Shown here: positions 1-7,459 of the stretch, piece by piece
Position numbering within the stretch: position 1 is the stretch's first letter
Layout of the letters: each line of letters begins with the position of its first letter
From: Candidatus Parcubacteria bacterium
GTDB lineage: Bacteria; Patescibacteriota; Minisyncoccia; Phycocordibacterales; GCA-2747955
Reading direction: 5' to 3'
Assembly (NCBI GenBank): GCA_027024305.1
Contig: JALVSO010000072.1
Coordinates: 1 to 24,421 of the forward strand
Length of the DNA stretch: 24,421 nucleotides
Notes under the pieces: generated by a model
The model's database searches: none
What the model saw: only the letters and a program-made list of their open reading frames with translations
What the model was told of the DNA's origin: nothing
Program-made: the position numbers and the translations under genes

Positions 1-46
1 CCGCAGGCGCGCCCCCCAAATCGTCCCCATAAAATTATCAATGATA

Positions 47-78
47 TTTTTATGGAGGACTTTTTTCTTCCATAAAAA
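47..78. other. AT-rich stem-loop upstream of serS
   Basis: TTTTTATGGA at 47-56 is the exact reverse complement of TCCATAAAAA at 69-78, giving a 10-bp stem with a 12-nt loop. It lies 24 nt before the serS start. It could be a terminator of a gene left of the window, because the right arm runs into A-rich rather than T-rich sequence and so would work better on the minus strand, or a leader structure. The first 46 bases hold a short GC-rich run but no gene that I can support. Confidence 0.35.
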
Positions 79-102
79 ATTAAAAAATTTAAACAAAATA
101 AA

Positions 103-1419
103 ATGTTAGATCCAAAATTTATCAGAGAAAATTTAGATTTGGTTAAGGAAGGGGCTAGAAAAAAAAGAGTGGAGGTGGATATTGATGCCTGGGTTGAGCT
201 GGATGAGGAAAGGAGAAAAATTCAGGCAGGGTTGGATAATAAAAGAGCCGAGCAGAATAAAATTTCCAAGGAGATCGCTCAACTTCAAGGAGAAGAGAGA
301 GAAAAAGCCATCGCCGGAGTGGGGGATTTGAAAAAAGAAATTCAAGATTTGGAAGAAAAGTTAAAATCTACCTTAAAGGAATGGGACGATTTGCTAATGA
401 ATATTCCCAATCCGCCCAGCCCGGAAATGCCCGAGGGAGAAAGTGATGAAGATAATGTGACCGTCTATGAGTGGGGAGAAAAGCCGGAATTTGATTTTCA
501 GCCTAAGGAGCATCATATTCTGGGAAAGGAGCTTGATATCATTGATGTGGAGAAGGCCGCGGAAATTTCCGGATCAAGATTTTATTATCTAAAGGGCGAT
601 TTGGTTTTGATGCAATTCGCTCTGACCCAATTCGCCTTTGAAACTCTGACCGATGAGGAAGTTATTAAAAAGATTTTAAAGGAAAAAAATTTGGAACATC
701 TCTCTTCCAAGCCCTTCGTGCCCATGTTGCCACCGGTGATGATTCGCCACGAAGTTCAATATGCCATCCATCGGGTTTTCGGAGACCAGACCTATAAAAT
801 AGAAAAGGAGGATTTAAATTTGGTGGCCTCAGCGGAGCATAGTATGGCACCCTACCATATGAACGAGGTTTTGGAAGAGGAAGAATTACCAAAAAGATAT
901 ATCGGTTATTCCACGGCTTTTCGTCGAGAGGCCGGCACCTATGGTAAGGATATGGGTGGAATATTTAGATGTCATCAATTTGATAAATCGGAGATGGAAG
1001 TTTTTTCCACGGCGGAAACGGGAGCTGATGAGCAAAAACTAATCGTAGGCTTGCAGGAATATATGATGCAAAAGCTGGGCATTCCCTATCGTCTGCAACA
1101 GGTTTGCACCGGAGATACGGGCAAGCCGGACTACCAGCAATTTGATATAGAAGCCTGACTGCCCGGACAAAATCAATATCGGGAAACCCACACCTCCGAC
1201 TATATGACCGACTACCAGACCCGGGGGATTAAGTCCTATTATAAAACCAAGGAGGGAGAGAAAAAACTTTTACATACCAATGATGCCACGGCTTTTGCCG
1301 GCCGACCTCTGGTGGCCATTATGGAAAATTATCAAACAAAGGAAGGGGAGATAATCATTCCGGAAGTTTTGAGAAAGTGAATGGGGGGGAAGGAGAAAAT
1401 TACCAAGAGAAAGTTTTAA
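103..1419 (+). CDS. serS: Seryl-tRNA synthetase (UGA read as Trp)
   Basis: Charges tRNA-Ser with serine in the cytoplasm. The 438-residue product has the usual SerRS length. It shows an N-terminal long antiparallel coiled-coil arm (about residues 30-110) and the class II catalytic core with motif 2 around residues 270-280 (STAFRREAG). Motif 3 lies near residue 400 (AFAGRPLVAIMENYQ). Two in-frame TGA codons occur at 1156 and 1378. The first is in D-I-E-A-x-L-P-G-Q, where the family has Trp (as in LEVW-PAQ). The second is in PEVLRKxMGG, where the family has an aromatic residue. The true stop is TAA at 1417. If TGA were a stop, motif 3 and most of the active site would be lost. No Shine-Dalgarno site precedes the ATG. 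No partner gene is visible nearby. Confidence 0.95.
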
Positions 1420-1445
1420 GGAGGGTAAAGAGAAGACAAACGAAC

Positions 1446-1499
1446 AACAGCGAGGCAAGACCTCGCTGTTCTCTAACACCGAGGTCTTGCCTCGGTGTT
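1446..1499. repeat. REP-like hairpin pair, head to head
   Basis: Two 25-nt palindromes are separated by 4 nt. The first, 1446-1470, is AACAGCGAGG, loop CAAGA, CCTCGCTGTT. The second, 1475-1499, is AACACCGAGG, loop TCTTG, CCTCGGTGTT. They are in opposite orientation judged by the loop. The two stems differ by a compensated pair (G-C versus C-G at stem position 5), which argues for selection on the folded form. The same element recurs at 8187, 8420, 8893 and, degenerate, at 10279. It probably also ends serS transcription. Confidence 0.85.
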
Positions 1500-1510
1500 G
1501 TGTTTTAGGC

Positions 1511-1539
1511 TTGACTGCTGTTTAATTATATTATATACT
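1511..1539 (+). promoter_or_regulatory. Promoter of the 1582-1869 gene
   Basis: TTGACT at 1511-1516, a 17-bp spacer and TATACT at 1534-1539 form a near-consensus sigma-70 type promoter. The predicted start near 1546 leaves a leader of about 36 nt containing GGAGGGG and GGGAGAG. The same TTGACT-17-TATACT arrangement precedes the minus-strand gene at 19753-20013. Confidence 0.7.
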
Positions 1540-1581
1540 TTCTCAAGTTTAACTGGAGGGGTGTTGCCCCGGGAGAGTATT

Positions 1582-1869
1582 ATGAATAAAAAAGTTCTGG
1601 TGGCAGCGACCGCCGTTTGTTTGGCCGCTGTTTCTTTTTATGCCGGTCGGACGTGGGAGTCCAACTATGGACCGGTGAAGTGTCAGGAGGACACTATCAT
1701 CGTGGTCAAGGTAAGGAAAAGGGATGCTCCTGTCCTAAACCCAGCCGGCGGTAGATGGCACTGGGTTCTTTCGAATAAGAAAGCCGGGAGTTCTCCGAAA
1801 AAAATGGAGAATATGGAGGATAAGCCGATGATTATAGAATCGGTGCCGGTTCCCACGGATGCCTACTGA
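1582..1869 (+). CDS. Small signal-anchored protein of unknown function, UGA stop
   Basis: I do not recognise the family. The 95-residue product begins MNKKVLVAATAVCLAAVSF, a signal peptide or single membrane anchor. A short polar tail of mixed charge follows, with one Cys and three Trp residues, all TGG. The ATG at 1582 was chosen because GGGAGAG lies 4-10 nt upstream. An earlier in-frame start at 1495 would fall in the REP hairpin and promoter. The stop is TGA at 1867, and a 12-bp terminator hairpin begins 14 nt later. Reading on through TGA would reach TAG only at 1933, beyond the terminator T-tract. Promoter, ribosome-binding site and stop thus all differ from the UGA=Trp genes around it, which suggests recent acquisition. 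Confidence 0.65.
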   Translation: MNKKVLVAATAVCLAAVSFYAGRTWESNYGPVKCQEDTIIVVKVRKRDAPVLNPAGGRWHWVLSNKKAGSSPKKMENMEDKPMIIESVPVPTDAY

Positions 1870-1882
1870 ATATTCTTTTCAC

Positions 1883-1917
1883 AGCGGATGGGCCCCCTGG
1901 CCCATCCGCTTTTTTTC
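1883..1917 (+). terminator. Intrinsic terminator of the 1582-1869 gene
   Basis: AGCGGATGGGCC (1883-1894) pairs perfectly with GGCCCATCCGCT (1899-1910) around a CCCT loop, followed by a run of T to 1917. It is the clearest intrinsic terminator in the window and begins 14 nt after the TGA stop. Confidence 0.92.
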
Positions 1918-1954
1918 TTGAAATCAGCCCCCTAGAAAAAAAAAGAAAGCCTGT

Positions 1955-1960
1955 TATAAT
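1955..1960 (+). promoter_or_regulatory. -10 element for the leaderless gene at 1967
   Basis: TATAAT ends exactly 6 nt before the ATG at 1967, so transcription should start at the A of the start codon. There is no Shine-Dalgarno site. Confidence 0.6.
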
Positions 1961-1966
1961 AGAAAG

Positions 1967-2311
1967 ATGAAAAAGAAATTATTAGGTTTATTTTATTTAA
2001 CCTCTTTCGGCACCGTTTTCGCAGATGAGGGGGTTGCCATTGCAAACCCTCTGGAGGGTTCCGGAATCACCAGTATCGGTGGTTTGTTGGAAGTTATTAT
2101 TTCCGGAGTGACCTACGTGGCCATTCCGGTTATTGTCTTGGCTTTTATTTGAGCCGGATTTAAGTTTGTTTCCGCCCAGGGTAATAGTAGCGAGATAAGT
2201 AAGGCCAGAAGTGTTTTTTTGTATACCTTGGCCGGGGCCGCTATTATTCTTGGTTCCAATGTTATTTTGGAAGTAGTGGTAAATACAAGTGATAAATTAC
2301 TAACTCCTTAA
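1967..2311 (+). CDS. VirB2/TrbC-like small membrane protein (UGA read as Trp)
   Basis: The 114-residue product has a signal peptide (MKKKLLGLFYLTSFGTVFA) and two hydrophobic helices at about residues 38-65 and 83-105. The core is AIPVIVLAFI-W-AGFKFVSAQGN, the arrangement seen in the small pilin-like VirB2/TrbC-type proteins common in Patescibacteria, where the position after the first helix is Tyr or Trp. That position is TGA here (2150-2152). The reading frame ends at TAA 2309. In type IV secretion systems such proteins build the pilus or membrane channel, but in this lineage their role is unproven. The gene is followed 9 nt later by a second protein of the same general kind, probably on the same transcript. 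Confidence 0.75.
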
Positions 2312-2320
2312 AAATTTTAT

Positions 2321-2707
2321 ATGAAGAAAATAAAAAAGAACAGAATAGTATTATTTTTAGTTGTCAGTTTCTGTATTCCTTTTTCCCTTGCGGCCGAGGG
2401 GGCTGATTTGGCTTCCGTTTCCAAAAATATTTATAATGATATTTTTTTGGCTATTATAAATCTTTTGATGACGGCTTCCATAGTTTTTTTTGCCTGATCA
2501 ATTTTAAAATTTCTTTTTTCCGATGCTGATAAAAAGGAAGAAGCCAAAGATACTCTTCTGTGGGGAATTATTGCTTTATTCGTAATGTTTTCCTTTTGGG
2601 GAATTTTAAGGATTATCAATAATACTTTTACCAAAGATGAGCTGGGTAAAAATAAGCCCTATGATTTTGAATCGGAGTATAAAAAATTTATTATGCCGTC
2701 AAAATAG
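2321..2707 (+). CDS. VirB2-like two-helix membrane protein (UGA read as Trp)
   Basis: The 128-residue product has an N-terminal signal sequence ending about residue 26 and two transmembrane helices, about residues 42-65 and 80-100. The second is DTLLWGIIALFVMFSFWGIL, typical of pilin-like membrane proteins found in Patescibacteria genomes. One in-frame TGA (2495-2497) lies in the first helix, in VFFA-W-SILKFLF, where relatives usually have Trp. The gene ends with TAG at 2705 and is followed by a bidirectional terminator. It starts 9 nt after the stop of the preceding VirB2-like gene and lacks a ribosome-binding site of its own. The function in pilus assembly or secretion is inferred from fold and context only. 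Confidence 0.7.
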
Positions 2708-2721
2708 CCGGAGTTGGGATT

Positions 2722-2747
2722 AAAAAAATGGCCGACGCCATTTTTTT
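2722..2747. terminator. Bidirectional terminator
   Basis: AAAAAAATGGC (2722-2732) pairs with GCCATTTTTTT (2737-2747) around CGAC. It serves the plus-strand membrane-protein gene ending at 2707. It also serves lepB on the minus strand, whose TAA overlaps the T-tract. Confidence 0.9.
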
Positions 2748-3363
2748 AATCTTCTTTAAATTCATAATCTGCCGGATAAAAACCGATTTTATCCAAAGGA
2801 AGAAGTCTTAGGACCGGTGAACCCATGATGTCACTTTTTTTAATGGGCCCCCATTCTTCCGAGTCGTAGGAATTGCCTCGGTTGTCTCCCAACATAAAAT
2901 ATTCATCTTCTTTTAAAGTAACCGTTTGGTCTATGTTGGTGCCATTATTTTTAATGTAGGGTTCATTTAATTCCTTGAATTCGTTTTCTCCCACTTTTTT
3001 AATGTAAACTTTGTGGTTTTTCAATTTAACTGTTTCGCCGGGAAGGCCGATAACTCTTTTGATATATTTTGCTCGTGGGTCAAAGTATCCGGTGTACTTT
3101 AATCAACTGTCATTTCTTTCAGCCGGCGGAACAAAAACCAAAACTTCTCCTCGTTTAATATCAAAAAGTTTCCCGCTTAGCTTGTCCACAAAAAGATAGT
3201 GACCGGTTTCAAAGTTTGGACTCATGGAGGCTCCGGAAACGATGAACGGTTCTATGATAAAATATTTTAGGGGCACTATAATCAAAAGGGCAATGACTAT
3301 CATTTGAATCAGGGATAATATTTCTTTTAAAAGAAATATTCCTTTCTCTTTAAAATGTATCAT
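2746..3363 (-). CDS. lepB: Signal peptidase I (UGA read as Trp)
   Basis: Membrane-bound serine protease that removes signal peptides from exported proteins. The 205-residue product has one N-terminal membrane helix (about residues 14-35), the catalytic Ser in SGASMSPNF, and the general-base Lys in the YIKRVIGLPGE box. It also carries the GDNRGNSYDSEEWGP box of the S26A family. One in-frame TGA at 3105-3103 separates the Ser part from the Lys part, in NDS-W-LKYTGYF, a loop without a diagnostic residue. The two parts are in one frame, so read-through is required for an active enzyme. A TAAAAT -10 element ends 7 nt before the ATG, predicting a nearly leaderless mRNA. The number of predicted exported proteins in this window fits its role. 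Confidence 0.93.
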
Positions 3364-3400
3364 GGGGACAATTTTATCACTTTTGTTGGAAATAGTGAAA

Positions 3401-3428
3401 TTGTATTTTTTTCATTTTGTTTTATAAT
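3401..3428 (+). promoter_or_regulatory. Promoter of the 3463-3663 gene
   Basis: TTGTAT (3401-3406), 16-bp spacer, TATAAT (3423-3428). The leader of about 28 nt carries GGGAG at 3451-3455, 7 nt before the ATG. Confidence 0.6.
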
Positions 3429-3462
3429 AGCGGTGGTTAATTTTTTTTTTGGGAGATAGTCG

Positions 3463-3663
3463 ATGAAAGTAAATTTATTTTGTGACAAAAAAATAGGATG
3501 TTGGGTATATTGTCCCTGTTGTCAAAAGAGGGTCAACCTGCTTAGTGATGATGTTTCCAAACTGCAAAACAAAAGAGAGCTTTTTATCGAGGAGCATTTA
3601 AATAATGGGGGTTGTATATGCCAAGCTTCCGGCCAGAAGTTAGTCGATTTTGAACGAAAATGA
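3463..3663 (+). CDS. Small Cys-rich putative zinc-binding protein, UGA stop
   Basis: No family recognised. The 66-residue product contains six Cys. These include a CPCC knuckle in the N-terminal third (YCPCCQKRV) and a CIC pair near residue 53 (GGCICQASG), consistent with one structural zinc site. There is no signal peptide, so a cytoplasmic role is likely. Its only Trp codon is TGG. It has its own promoter, a GGGAG ribosome-binding site and a TGA stop at 3661. That TGA lies inside the left arm of the terminator hairpin. If TGA were read as Trp the frame would run to TAG at 3697, past the T-tract. It belongs with the other three small UGA-ending genes of this window rather than with the UGA=Trp core genes. 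Confidence 0.65.
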   Translation: MKVNLFCDKKIGCWVYCPCCQKRVNLLSDDVSKLQNKRELFIEEHLNNGGCICQASGQKLVDFERK

Positions 3664-3687
3664 CCTTATGTTTCGGGTCATTTTTTT
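3657..3687 (+). terminator. Terminator overlapping the stop of the 3463-3663 gene
   Basis: AAAATGACC (3657-3665) pairs with GGTCATTTT (3676-3684), followed by more T to 3687. The TGA stop lies in the left arm. Confidence 0.75.
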
Positions 3688-3703
3688 ATGTTAGAATAGG
3701 GAA

Positions 3704-4336
3704 ATGTACAGAATTATCGCTTTGTGAAATGACGAGGAAAAGTATTGGGGCACCCCCCACAATATTGGTGGGCAGATTTTGCTTTCTCTTTTTGAAAAGA
3801 AGGAAAATAATTTTTTAAAAAACAGCTCTTCTTTTTACTACTCAAAAAATAGAAACAGCCGAATTGCCGATGGTTGGGTTGATTTCAAGGGCAAGGAAGT
3901 TGAGTATGAGCTTATTTTACCAAAAACCTTTATGAATAATTCCGGTGATGCTTTTAAGGGAGTACTGTCTAAAAAGGAGAAGGAGAGGGTGAAAGAGGTG
4001 GAAAAGATTATAGTCATTCATGATGATATTGCCTTGCCCTTTGGTGAGGTTAGAGTATCTTTTGGTCGTGGCGACGGAGGTCATAATGGAATTAAAGATT
4101 TAATCAAAAAGCTGGGGTCAAAGAAATTCATTCGCATTCGGGTGGGGGTTTGCCCTTTGGACTTCTTTGGTCGTTGTCGCAAGCCCAAAAAGGAGGCTAT
4201 GAATAAGTATCTGACTGCCAGAAAGTGAAAAAGTGGTCAGCTTAAAAAAATTTCAGAGATTGAAAAAAAGGTGGAAGAGATTTTGGAGGAGATTTTAAAG
4301 AACGATTACCGGAAGGCTATGAATAAATTTAATTAG
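3704..4336 (+). CDS. pth: Peptidyl-tRNA hydrolase (two UGA read as Trp)
   Basis: Releases tRNA from peptidyl-tRNAs that drop off ribosomes. The 210-residue product carries the Pth residues Asn9, His19 (TPHNIGG), the Asp pair near residue 107 (VIHDDIALPFGEVR) and the GGHNGIKDLIKKLGS loop. It ends with the typical helix KAMNKFN. In-frame TGA codons occur at 3725 and 4226. The first removes the start and His19 if taken as a stop, and the second removes the C-terminal helix. The first one sits where most Pth proteins have Gly in GLGNPG, so at this single site Gly would fit better than Trp. The surrounding motif is divergent anyway (ND instead of NP). A TAGAAT -10 element ends 6 nt before the ATG, predicting a leaderless mRNA. 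It faces rplT across a shared terminator. Confidence 0.9.
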
Positions 4337-4373
4337 GATTAAAATAATGTGTGAGAGGGGCCTGAAGTGACGA

Positions 4374-4410
4374 AAAAAATGGGCGCGACCTGTGGTTGCA
4401 CCCATTTTTT
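4374..4410. terminator. Bidirectional terminator between pth and rplT
   Basis: AAAAAATGGG (4374-4383) pairs with CCCATTTTTT (4401-4410), and the interior pairs as GCGACC with GGTTGC around TGT. The 16-bp stem has A and T tracts on both sides. Confidence 0.92.
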
Positions 4411-4427
4411 AATAAAAGCTTAATTAT

Positions 4428-4817
4428 TTATGCTTTCTCGTTTTCTTTCTTTTCCGCCCTCTTTATTTCTTTGCCGGTGATTTTGGAAACCACTTTGTCA
4501 AAAGAATCAATGTCTTCTCTGGCCAGCAGGGCTAGCATTTTTCTGTTTATTCCGAATCCTCCCTTGGTCAATTTATCCATAAAATTTGAATAGGAGATTC
4601 CGTGTTCTTTAAGGCCCGCTGAAATTTGGATTTGCCACAGTTTTCTAAACTCTCTCTTTTTCTTTCTTCGATGAGCAAAGGCATGCTGTCCGGCTCGGAT
4701 AACGGCTTGTTTAGCCTGCTTGAATTTTGTGCTTCGGGCATTTCTAAAGCCCTTGGCCAATTTTAATATTTTACTTTTTCTTTTATTTTTTAAGATTCCT
4801 CTTTTTACTCTAGCCAT
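4428..4817 (-). CDS. rplT: Ribosomal protein bL20
   Basis: Binds 23S rRNA and is needed for early assembly of the large ribosomal subunit. The 129-residue product begins MARVKRGILKNKRKSKIL and contains the helical RNA-binding region with AKGFRNARSTKFKQAKQAV and FRKLWQIQISAG, all hallmarks of L20. It has a charged C-terminal extension (about 12 residues) beyond the usual 117-120. Third gene of the infC-rpmI-rplT operon, an order conserved across bacteria. The 91-nt gap to rpmI holds two stem-loops that may take part in L20 autoregulation. Stop TAA; no TGA. Confidence 0.97.
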   Translation of the reverse strand: MARVKRGILKNKRKSKILKLAKGFRNARSTKFKQAKQAVIRAGQHAFAHRRKKKREFRKLWQIQISAGLKEHGISYSNFMDKLTKGGFGINRKMLALLAREDIDSFDKVVSKITGKEIKRAEKKENEKA

Positions 4818-4838
4818 ATTTTTTTATTATTTTTCACT

Positions 4839-4881
4839 GCAATCAAAGGGATTGCTCTCGGACATCCGTCCGAATGGACGG
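4839..4881 (-). promoter_or_regulatory. Two stem-loops ahead of rplT, possible L20 control region
   Basis: On the minus strand the rpmI-rplT gap folds into CCGTCC/GGACGG with a 4-nt loop (4866-4881) and GCAATC/GATTGC with a 5-nt loop (4839-4855), both perfect stems. In E. coli and Bacillus, L20 represses this operon through a leader that mimics its rRNA site. Position makes a similar role plausible here, but I see no specific match to those leaders. The sequence here is more GC-rich than its surroundings. Confidence 0.4.
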
Positions 4882-4908
4882 GGAACCGGAGATTATTAAT
4901 ATTTATAA

Positions 4909-5097
4909 TTATTTGCTCCTCGGTAGAAACCTGGCCTTAGCTTTATTAGAAATTTTAAAATCCAATTTCTTTTTTTTGGCCATTTTTGCCGAAGTATTCT
5001 CCTTGGCGTTAAAGTGACATTTTCCGGCGGCTTCTCTTTTAATCTTACCGTTTTTTGTCAGCTTCAACCTCTTTGTAAATGATTTATTTGTCTTCAT
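4909..5097 (-). CDS. rpmI: Ribosomal protein bL35
   Basis: Small basic protein of the large ribosomal subunit. The 62-residue product, MKTNKSFTKRLKLTKNGKIK at the start, keeps the L35 features: FxxTxxGKIKR, then GKCHFNAKE in place of GKxHxxxxK, and a Lys-rich tail. Its ATG lies inside the end of infC: the two genes overlap by 14 nt, so translation is probably coupled. Stop TAA. Confidence 0.93.
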   Translation of the reverse strand: MKTNKSFTKRLKLTKNGKIKREAAGKCHFNAKENTSAKMAKKKKLDFKISNKAKARFLPRSK

Positions 5098-5692
5098 TTT
5101 GATCTTTTTTTAATTGATTATCTTTATTTTCCTTTTCAGCCATCTTTTCCATATCTTTTTTAGTGCCTTTTTCCAAAAACAGAGTTAGGCCCTTGGGGCT
5201 TTTTTTAGGGCCATCGGCAATGCGATAGGGAGTGGTAACCAGTTTTAGGATTCTTTTTAATCTCTCTTCCAAAAAACCTTTTTCCAGATATTTCACTCTA
5301 CCCCTAAGAAATAAATCCAACTTTACCCTTTGGCCATCCTCCAATCACTTGGAAATATTTTTAGCTTTCAAAATTAAATCACCTTCACCGGTTCCAACCT
5401 TAACTTGAATATTTTTGGTCTCAACGCTTTTCTGCTTAGCCTTAGCCTCTTTTTCTTTTTTCTTTTTATTGTAAGCGTACTTACCATAGTCAATGATTTG
5501 AACCAGGGGCGGTTTAGCCTTGGCGGAAATTTCCACCAGGTCCAATCCCAGGTCCATGGCTCTGGCCAGGGCCTCATCGGAACTCATAACATCCAGATTA
5601 TTGCCCTCATCATCTAAAACCCGCACTTCCGGGTATCTGATTTGCTCATTAATCCGAACCAAAGGTTCTCATTTTTTATATTTTTTAGCCAC
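5084..5692 (-). CDS. infC: Translation initiation factor IF-3 (GTG start, two UGA read as Trp)
   Basis: IF-3 binds the 30S subunit, keeps it apart from 50S and checks the start codon. The 202-residue product has the N-domain (VRINEQIRYPEVRVL, residues 11-25), a Lys-rich linker and the C-domain (VKLDLFLRGR). A charged Lys/Glu-rich tail extends about 25 residues beyond the usual end. I chose GTG at 5692 because it gives MAKKYKK before the conserved start, as in related proteins. TGA codons at 5671-5669 and 5347-5345 are in frame. The second is in KNISK-W-LEDGQRVK, where other IF-3 proteins have Phe (KFLEEG). In a genome with many leaderless mRNAs, the IF-3 to mRNA relationship is of extra interest. 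First gene of the operon. Confidence 0.93.
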
Positions 5693-5717
5693 AGTCAATA
5701 AAGATAATTCAAGAGTA

Positions 5718-5746
5718 TTTATAACATATTTTTAGCATTTTTTCAA
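5718..5746 (-). promoter_or_regulatory. Promoter of infC-rpmI-rplT
   Basis: On the minus strand TTGAAA (5746-5741), 17-bp spacer, TATAAA (5723-5718). The predicted leader is about 19 nt to the GTG and has no Shine-Dalgarno site. Confidence 0.6.
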
Positions 5747-5762
5747 TTTAGGAATATTATGA

Positions 5763-5768
5763 TAAGAT
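5763..5768 (+). promoter_or_regulatory. -10 element for the leaderless HIT gene
   Basis: TAAGAT ends 6 nt before the ATG at 5775. TATGAT lies just upstream and overlaps it, so the exact hexamer is uncertain. Confidence 0.4.
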
Positions 5769-5774
5769 GAAGCT

Positions 5775-6191
5775 ATGACAGAAAAAAATATATTTCAAAA
5801 AATAATAGACCGGGAAATCCCAGCCTATATTATCTATGAGGATGAGCACAGTCTGGCTTTTTTAAATGCCTTTCCCTTTGATAGCGGACATACCCTGGTT
5901 ATACCTAAAAAGGCTTATAAAACTATTTTTGAAATGCCGGAGGGTGAATTTCTGGAATTGCAAAAAGTTATTTTTAAAGTAGCCCATAGAATAAGAGAGA
6001 AGAGCGGTAAGGATATAGCCATATATCAAAGAAATGGATTGGAAGCGGGACAAGAAGTTCCCCATGTTCACTTTCATATCCTGCCCAGATATATCCCCGA
6101 GAGAAAAAGACCTCTTTTTAATGACGTTGGCGGTGAGAGGATTTCCGAAGAAAAAGGAAAATATTATCAAGAGCTTTTCGGGATAAAGTAG
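5775..6191 (+). CDS. HIT family nucleotide hydrolase/transferase
   Basis: The 138-residue product starts with NIFQKIIDREIPAYIIYEDE, the Hint-type N-terminus. It contains the histidine triad HVHFHILPRY near residues 96-105, with the first triad His preceded by EVP. Such proteins bind nucleotides and usually split nucleoside phosphoramidates or adenylated intermediates; the natural substrate is not predictable. Length matches bacterial Hint/HinT-like proteins with a short C-terminal extension. It ends with TAG and has no TGA. It is divergent from infC and sits 50 nt upstream of pilC. Confidence 0.93.
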   Translation: MTEKNIFQKIIDREIPAYIIYEDEHSLAFLNAFPFDSGHTLVIPKKAYKTIFEMPEGEFLELQKVIFKVAHRIREKSGKDIAIYQRNGLEAGQEVPHVHFHILPRYIPERKRPLFNDVGGERISEEKGKYYQELFGIK

Positions 6192-6241
6192 TTTTGCCCG
6201 GAAACTTTCCTATGATAGAATGAGGCTAAGAAAAAAATAAT

Positions 6242-7450
6242 ATGACATTGTTTAAATATATAGTTTTTGATAAAAACGGTCGAGAGATTAAAGGGCAGAT
6301 TGACGCCCACAGCAAGGACGCCGCCATCTCTTCTTTGCAGGGACGGGGTTATATAATTTCTTCCATCAAAGGCGCCGAGGAAAAAAGTTTTTTGGAAAAA
6401 TCCGTCACTTTGGGGGGGGTGAAGAATAAGGAGATAGTTATTTTGTCAAAACAGCTGGCTACTCTTTTTGATGCCCAGGTTTCCGCCATCAGAATTTTCA
6501 GAATGTTGGCCGAAGAGAGTAAAAATGAAATTATCAGGAACGCTTTAACGGCCATTGCCGATGATATTTCCGACGGATCTTCGGTGGCCAATGCCATGAT
6601 AAAGCATCCCAAGGTTTTTTCCGCTTTTTATGTAAATATGATTGCCGCCGGTGAGGAGGCCGGAAAAATGTCTCAAACCTTTAATTATTTGGCCGACTAC
6701 TTGGAAAGGTCCTACGCCATTACCTCAAAGGTAAAGGGGGCCATGATTTATCCATCTTTCGTGATAGGTGTTTTTGTTATCGTAATGTATCTGATGTTGA
6801 CCATGGTTATTCCAAAAATTGCCGAAATGCTTGTGAATAATGGTAGTGACTTACCCATGGCCACAAAAATCGTCATCGCCGTTTCTGATTTTTTGGTGGA
6901 CTATGGATTTATTTTGGTAGCCCTCTTGGTTATCGGGGCTTTCTTTCTCTTTAAATACATTAGAACCCCTGTTGGTAAAGAGTCCTACGATAGATTTAAG
7001 ATAGAACTTCCACTTTTTGGAAAACTTTTCCAAGAATTGTTCATTGCCAGGGTAGCCGGAAATTTTACTATGATGCTTCGTTCCGGAGTGGCCATGGTTA
7101 AGACCATAGAGAATACTTCCAAGGTGGTGGACAATGTTGTTTATGAGAAGATTTTACTGGATGTGGCCGATGATGTTAGGGGCGGAGAGGCCCTTTCCAA
7201 AGCCTTTGCCAAGCACGAAGAATTTTCCTCTCTTTTTGTTCAGATGACTCGGGTGGGAGAGGAGTCCGGTAAGCTTTCCGATATTTTGGAAACTATGTCT
7301 AAATTTTATGAGAAAGAGGTTTTGAACAGGGTTTCATCCATGGTTTCTTTGATTGAGCCCATTATGATTACCGCTCTCGGTGGAGGGGTTGGTTTATTGC
7401 TGGCCTCGGTTCTTTTGCCCATCTACTCAGTGACAAACACAGCCATTTAA
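6242..7450 (+). CDS. pilC: Type IV pilus inner-membrane platform protein PilC/GspF
   Basis: The 402-residue product is a full-length PilC/GspF protein: an N-terminal domain, then two GspF cytoplasmic four-helix domains (about residues 65-190 and 265-390). Each is followed by membrane helices (about 165-195, 220-240 and 370-395). Motifs include the repeated AGEEAGKM and VGEESGKL at equivalent positions of the two domains, diagnostic of the family. It couples the assembly ATPase to the pilin fibre at the cytoplasmic membrane. No other pilus gene lies nearby. A TAGAAT -10 lies 20 nt before the ATG, giving a short leader without a ribosome-binding site. holB follows after 9 nt. Confidence 0.95.
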   Translation: MTLFKYIVFDKNGREIKGQIDAHSKDAAISSLQGRGYIISSIKGAEEKSFLEKSVTLGGVKNKEIVILSKQLATLFDAQVSAIRIFRMLAEESKNEIIRNALTAIADDISDGSSVANAMIKHPKVFSAFYVNMIAAGEEAGKMSQTFNYLADYLERSYAITSKVKGAMIYPSFVIGVFVIVMYLMLTMVIPKIAEMLVNNGSDLPMATKIVIAVSDFLVDYGFILVALLVIGAFFLFKYIRTPVGKESYDRFKIELPLFGKLFQELFIARVAGNFTMMLRSGVAMVKTIENTSKVVDNVVYEKILLDVADDVRGGEALSKAFAKHEEFSSLFVQMTRVGEESGKLSDILETMSKFYEKEVLNRVSSMVSLIEPIMITALGGGVGLLLASVLLPIYSVTNTAI

Positions 7451-7459
7451 AAGATAAAA

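Noticed and set aside
5374..5577. Second frame on the minus strand inside infC
   Set aside because: Overlaps the IF-3 N-domain in another frame; the Trp/Lys-rich translation has no protein character.
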